Shown here: in pieces, positions 7,863 through 8,794 of the stretch | Position numbering within the stretch: position 1 is the stretch's first letter | Layout of the letters: the number at the start of each line of letters is the position of its first letter | Assembly (NCBI GenBank): GCA_013204195.1 | Contig: JABMOJ010000489.1 | Location: forward strand, 1 to 8,794 | Length of the DNA stretch: 8,794 bases | DNA from: SAR86 cluster bacterium | GTDB lineage: Bacteria > Pseudomonadota > Gammaproteobacteria > Pseudomonadales > Azotimanducaceae | Direction of reading: 5' to 3' | Translations under genes and position numbers: made by a program | The notes under the pieces: model-generated | Database searches by the model: none | What the model saw: only the letters and a program-made list of their open reading frames with translations | Told to the model about the DNA's origin: nothing

Positions 7863-7890
7863 GGATTACACTGTAGAACCTGAGATCTGA

Positions 7891-8450
7891 TCAGTTACTA
7901 AACAGGTAAGGTTGGCTGATGTCAAACGAATTTTTCGTAAGGGTGGTGCGGCGAGTCATCGTGATACTGGTGCCCAAGTCGAAGCCGGGTGAGCTTGCGC
8001 GGATAGCGCGTGATGCTCGGGACGATGGCCAGCCTGAGGTCGGTGTCTTGACCAGGATCCTCGGCGGTAAAAAAGACTCAAGCATCGGTTTCAACGCGCG
8101 GAGGATACGCCTTGGTCATCGGCCGTCTTTGCCCCGAAATAATGGACCTCTTGAGTTGTAGCAAAGTCAGTCAGTAGATCGAACCAGATACTGGACATAA
8201 TGTACAAGGCTGAGCCAATCATCTAATTGGCTGGTATACCTGTCAGGTTTTCCATCGCCAGGTGCCAAATTTGCACGCTTTGATTCTGGTCGATGGCGTA
8301 AGCCTCGAGGGGTAGATCTTGCAGAATCTATCGGCAGTAGCGCCGCAGATCATCCAACTGGCTTTTTCTACGGCATAGGCGGCGCCGAACAAGATGATCA
8401 GGTGATAGAGCCTGAAGAAGACTCGGTGGTTCCGGAAAAACACCATCAGT
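7891..8450 (-). pseudogene. Decayed PAS-domain sensor histidine kinase (former cbrB partner)
   Basis: No intact gene is present, but minus-strand reading gives kinase pieces in successive frames. At about 8446-8340 there is a hydrophobic segment, LIILFGAAYAVEKASW. At 8309-8093 there is a PAS-like segment, IDQNQSVQIWHLAMENLTG then MIGSALYIM, interrupted by TAG at 8223-8225 exactly where a Gln codon (CAG) would fit. At 8074-8000 FFTAEDPGQDTDLRLAIV resembles the HATPase G2 box FFTTKxPGxGTGLGLAIV with the glycines replaced by Asp/Arg, consistent with G-to-A changes. At about 7990-7891, in another frame, GFDLGTSITMT resembles the end of a kinase, finishing at TGA 7891-7893. The HisKA domain and most of HATPase (roughly 600 bases) are missing between PAS and G2 box. 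Its position upstream of cbrB fits the partner kinase, but it cannot be proven to be a CbrA orthologue. Confidence 0.65.
7897..7925 (-). promoter_or_regulatory. Candidate sigma-70 promoter for cbrB
   Basis: Minus-strand TTGACA (7925-7920) is a perfect -35, followed after exactly 17 bases by TTTAGT (7902-7897, 4 of 6 to TATAAT). Predicted start near 7890, leaving a 28-base leader before the cbrB ATG. It lies inside the tail of the decayed kinase and would allow cbrB expression without an upstream operon partner. Confidence 0.4.
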
Positions 8451-8481
8451 CGCCGGTTTTTCGCTTACGGACAATTGGGTC

Positions 8482-8643
8482 TCAGAGACATGGGGCTATC
8501 AGGCCGAGCCTGGCTAAATAATTGGCATGCCAGGCGACGATACTGTCGCTGGTCCGCCAGCTATCAACTTTAGTGATAAAGACGATGAAGTCAAAATCAG
8601 GAAAGCGATTAGATGATCGAGCGTCACGCCGGCATGGTAAACC
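8482..8643 (-). pseudogene. Unidentified coding-like fragment, interrupted
   Basis: A 53-codon minus-strand open stretch with no good start, bounded by TGA codons at 8644-8646 and 8482-8484. It contains a protein-like composition (FDFIVFITKVDSWRTSD then SIVAWHANYLARLGLIAP). I do not recognise the family. It may be part of the same decayed kinase region or of another dead gene; a shift of frame near 8620 could join it to the segment upstream (YSFAVNEVYHAGVTLDHL). Function is unknown. Confidence 0.3.
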
Positions 8644-8666
8644 TCATTAACGGCGAATGAATAAAG

Positions 8667-8794
8667 TTAATATTGGTCTGCAGGTGCCGCAAGGGTTAGG
8701 CGCTGCGGTACGAGATCTATTGACCAGGCCTGACTTGCGGCCTGAAGCAGGCTTTCTAGGTCATCGATCTCGGCGAATAGCGGTTGGCCGAGCG
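8667..8794 (-). pseudogene. Partial unidentified reading frame at the right edge
   Basis: The minus-strand frame starting at 8792 is open from the window edge to TAA at 8667-8669 (41 codons) and looks coding: LFAEIDDLESLLQAASQAW, then VPQRLTLAAPADQY. It could be the true C-terminus of an intact gene that lies mostly outside the window. It could also be a broken piece, because the same frame continues protein-like after the stop. The linker-like style loosely recalls the region between HisKA and HATPase in kinases, but this is not a firm match. Confidence 0.3.

Noticed and set aside
7919..8161. An 80-codon plus-strand frame in the degenerate region
   Set aside because: The opposite strand of the same bases carries kinase remnants, and the plus-strand translation (basic, Arg-rich) resembles no family I know.

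Overview
This window looks like chromosomal core sequence from a gammaproteobacterium of the broad Pseudomonas/Cellvibrionales kind. The evidence is family-level protein resemblance and gene order. The order response regulator - intergenic RNA - pcnB is the arrangement known in Pseudomonas as cbrB-crcZ-pcnB. No phage, insertion sequence, CRISPR array, tRNA or rRNA was seen.

Layout. Positions 1-482 (+) hold the 3' end of pnp (polynucleotide phosphorylase: KH and S1 domains). A short symmetric hairpin at 500-531 separates it from a convergent operon and probably terminates both transcripts. From 6095 down to 546 (-) lie four tightly packed genes: pcnB (poly(A) polymerase I), a deoxynucleoside kinase, pgi (glucose-6-phosphate isomerase) and acs (acetyl-CoA synthetase). 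The gaps between them are 5, 4 and 3 bases, so they are almost certainly one transcript. In many relatives folK and panBC sit inside this cluster; they are absent here.

The most interesting part is the 453-base gap between pcnB and the upstream regulator gene (6096-6548). Read on the minus strand it holds, in order: inverted GTAAC half-sites, a very good sigma-54 promoter (TGGCAC-N5-GTGC), an A-rich stretch with long runs of ARN triplets of the kind bound by the distal face of Hfq, and an intrinsic terminator. That is the architecture of a CrcZ-type decoy RNA of about 150 nt, which relieves Hfq/Crc catabolite repression. The regulator gene at 6549-7862 encodes an intact CbrB-like sigma-54 activator, a plausible driver of that promoter. 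An extended -10 promoter for the pcnB operon follows the terminator.

Upstream of cbrB, where the cognate sensor kinase gene normally lies, 7891-8794 contains no intact gene. The minus strand shows remnants of a PAS sensor kinase: a PAS segment broken by an in-frame TAG, a short HATPase remnant with damaged glycines, and a C-terminal tail in another frame. The kinase therefore seems to be a pseudogene while its regulator and the putative RNA target remain intact. A consensus-like sigma-70 promoter within the kinase tail may now drive cbrB. The extreme right end (8482-8792) has further coherent but interrupted reading frames that I could not identify.

Working together (inference): CbrB and the decoy RNA would set the carbon-source hierarchy, and the neighbouring operon combines RNA decay/polyadenylation (pcnB, with pnp nearby), nucleotide salvage, and entry points of sugar-phosphate and acetate metabolism.
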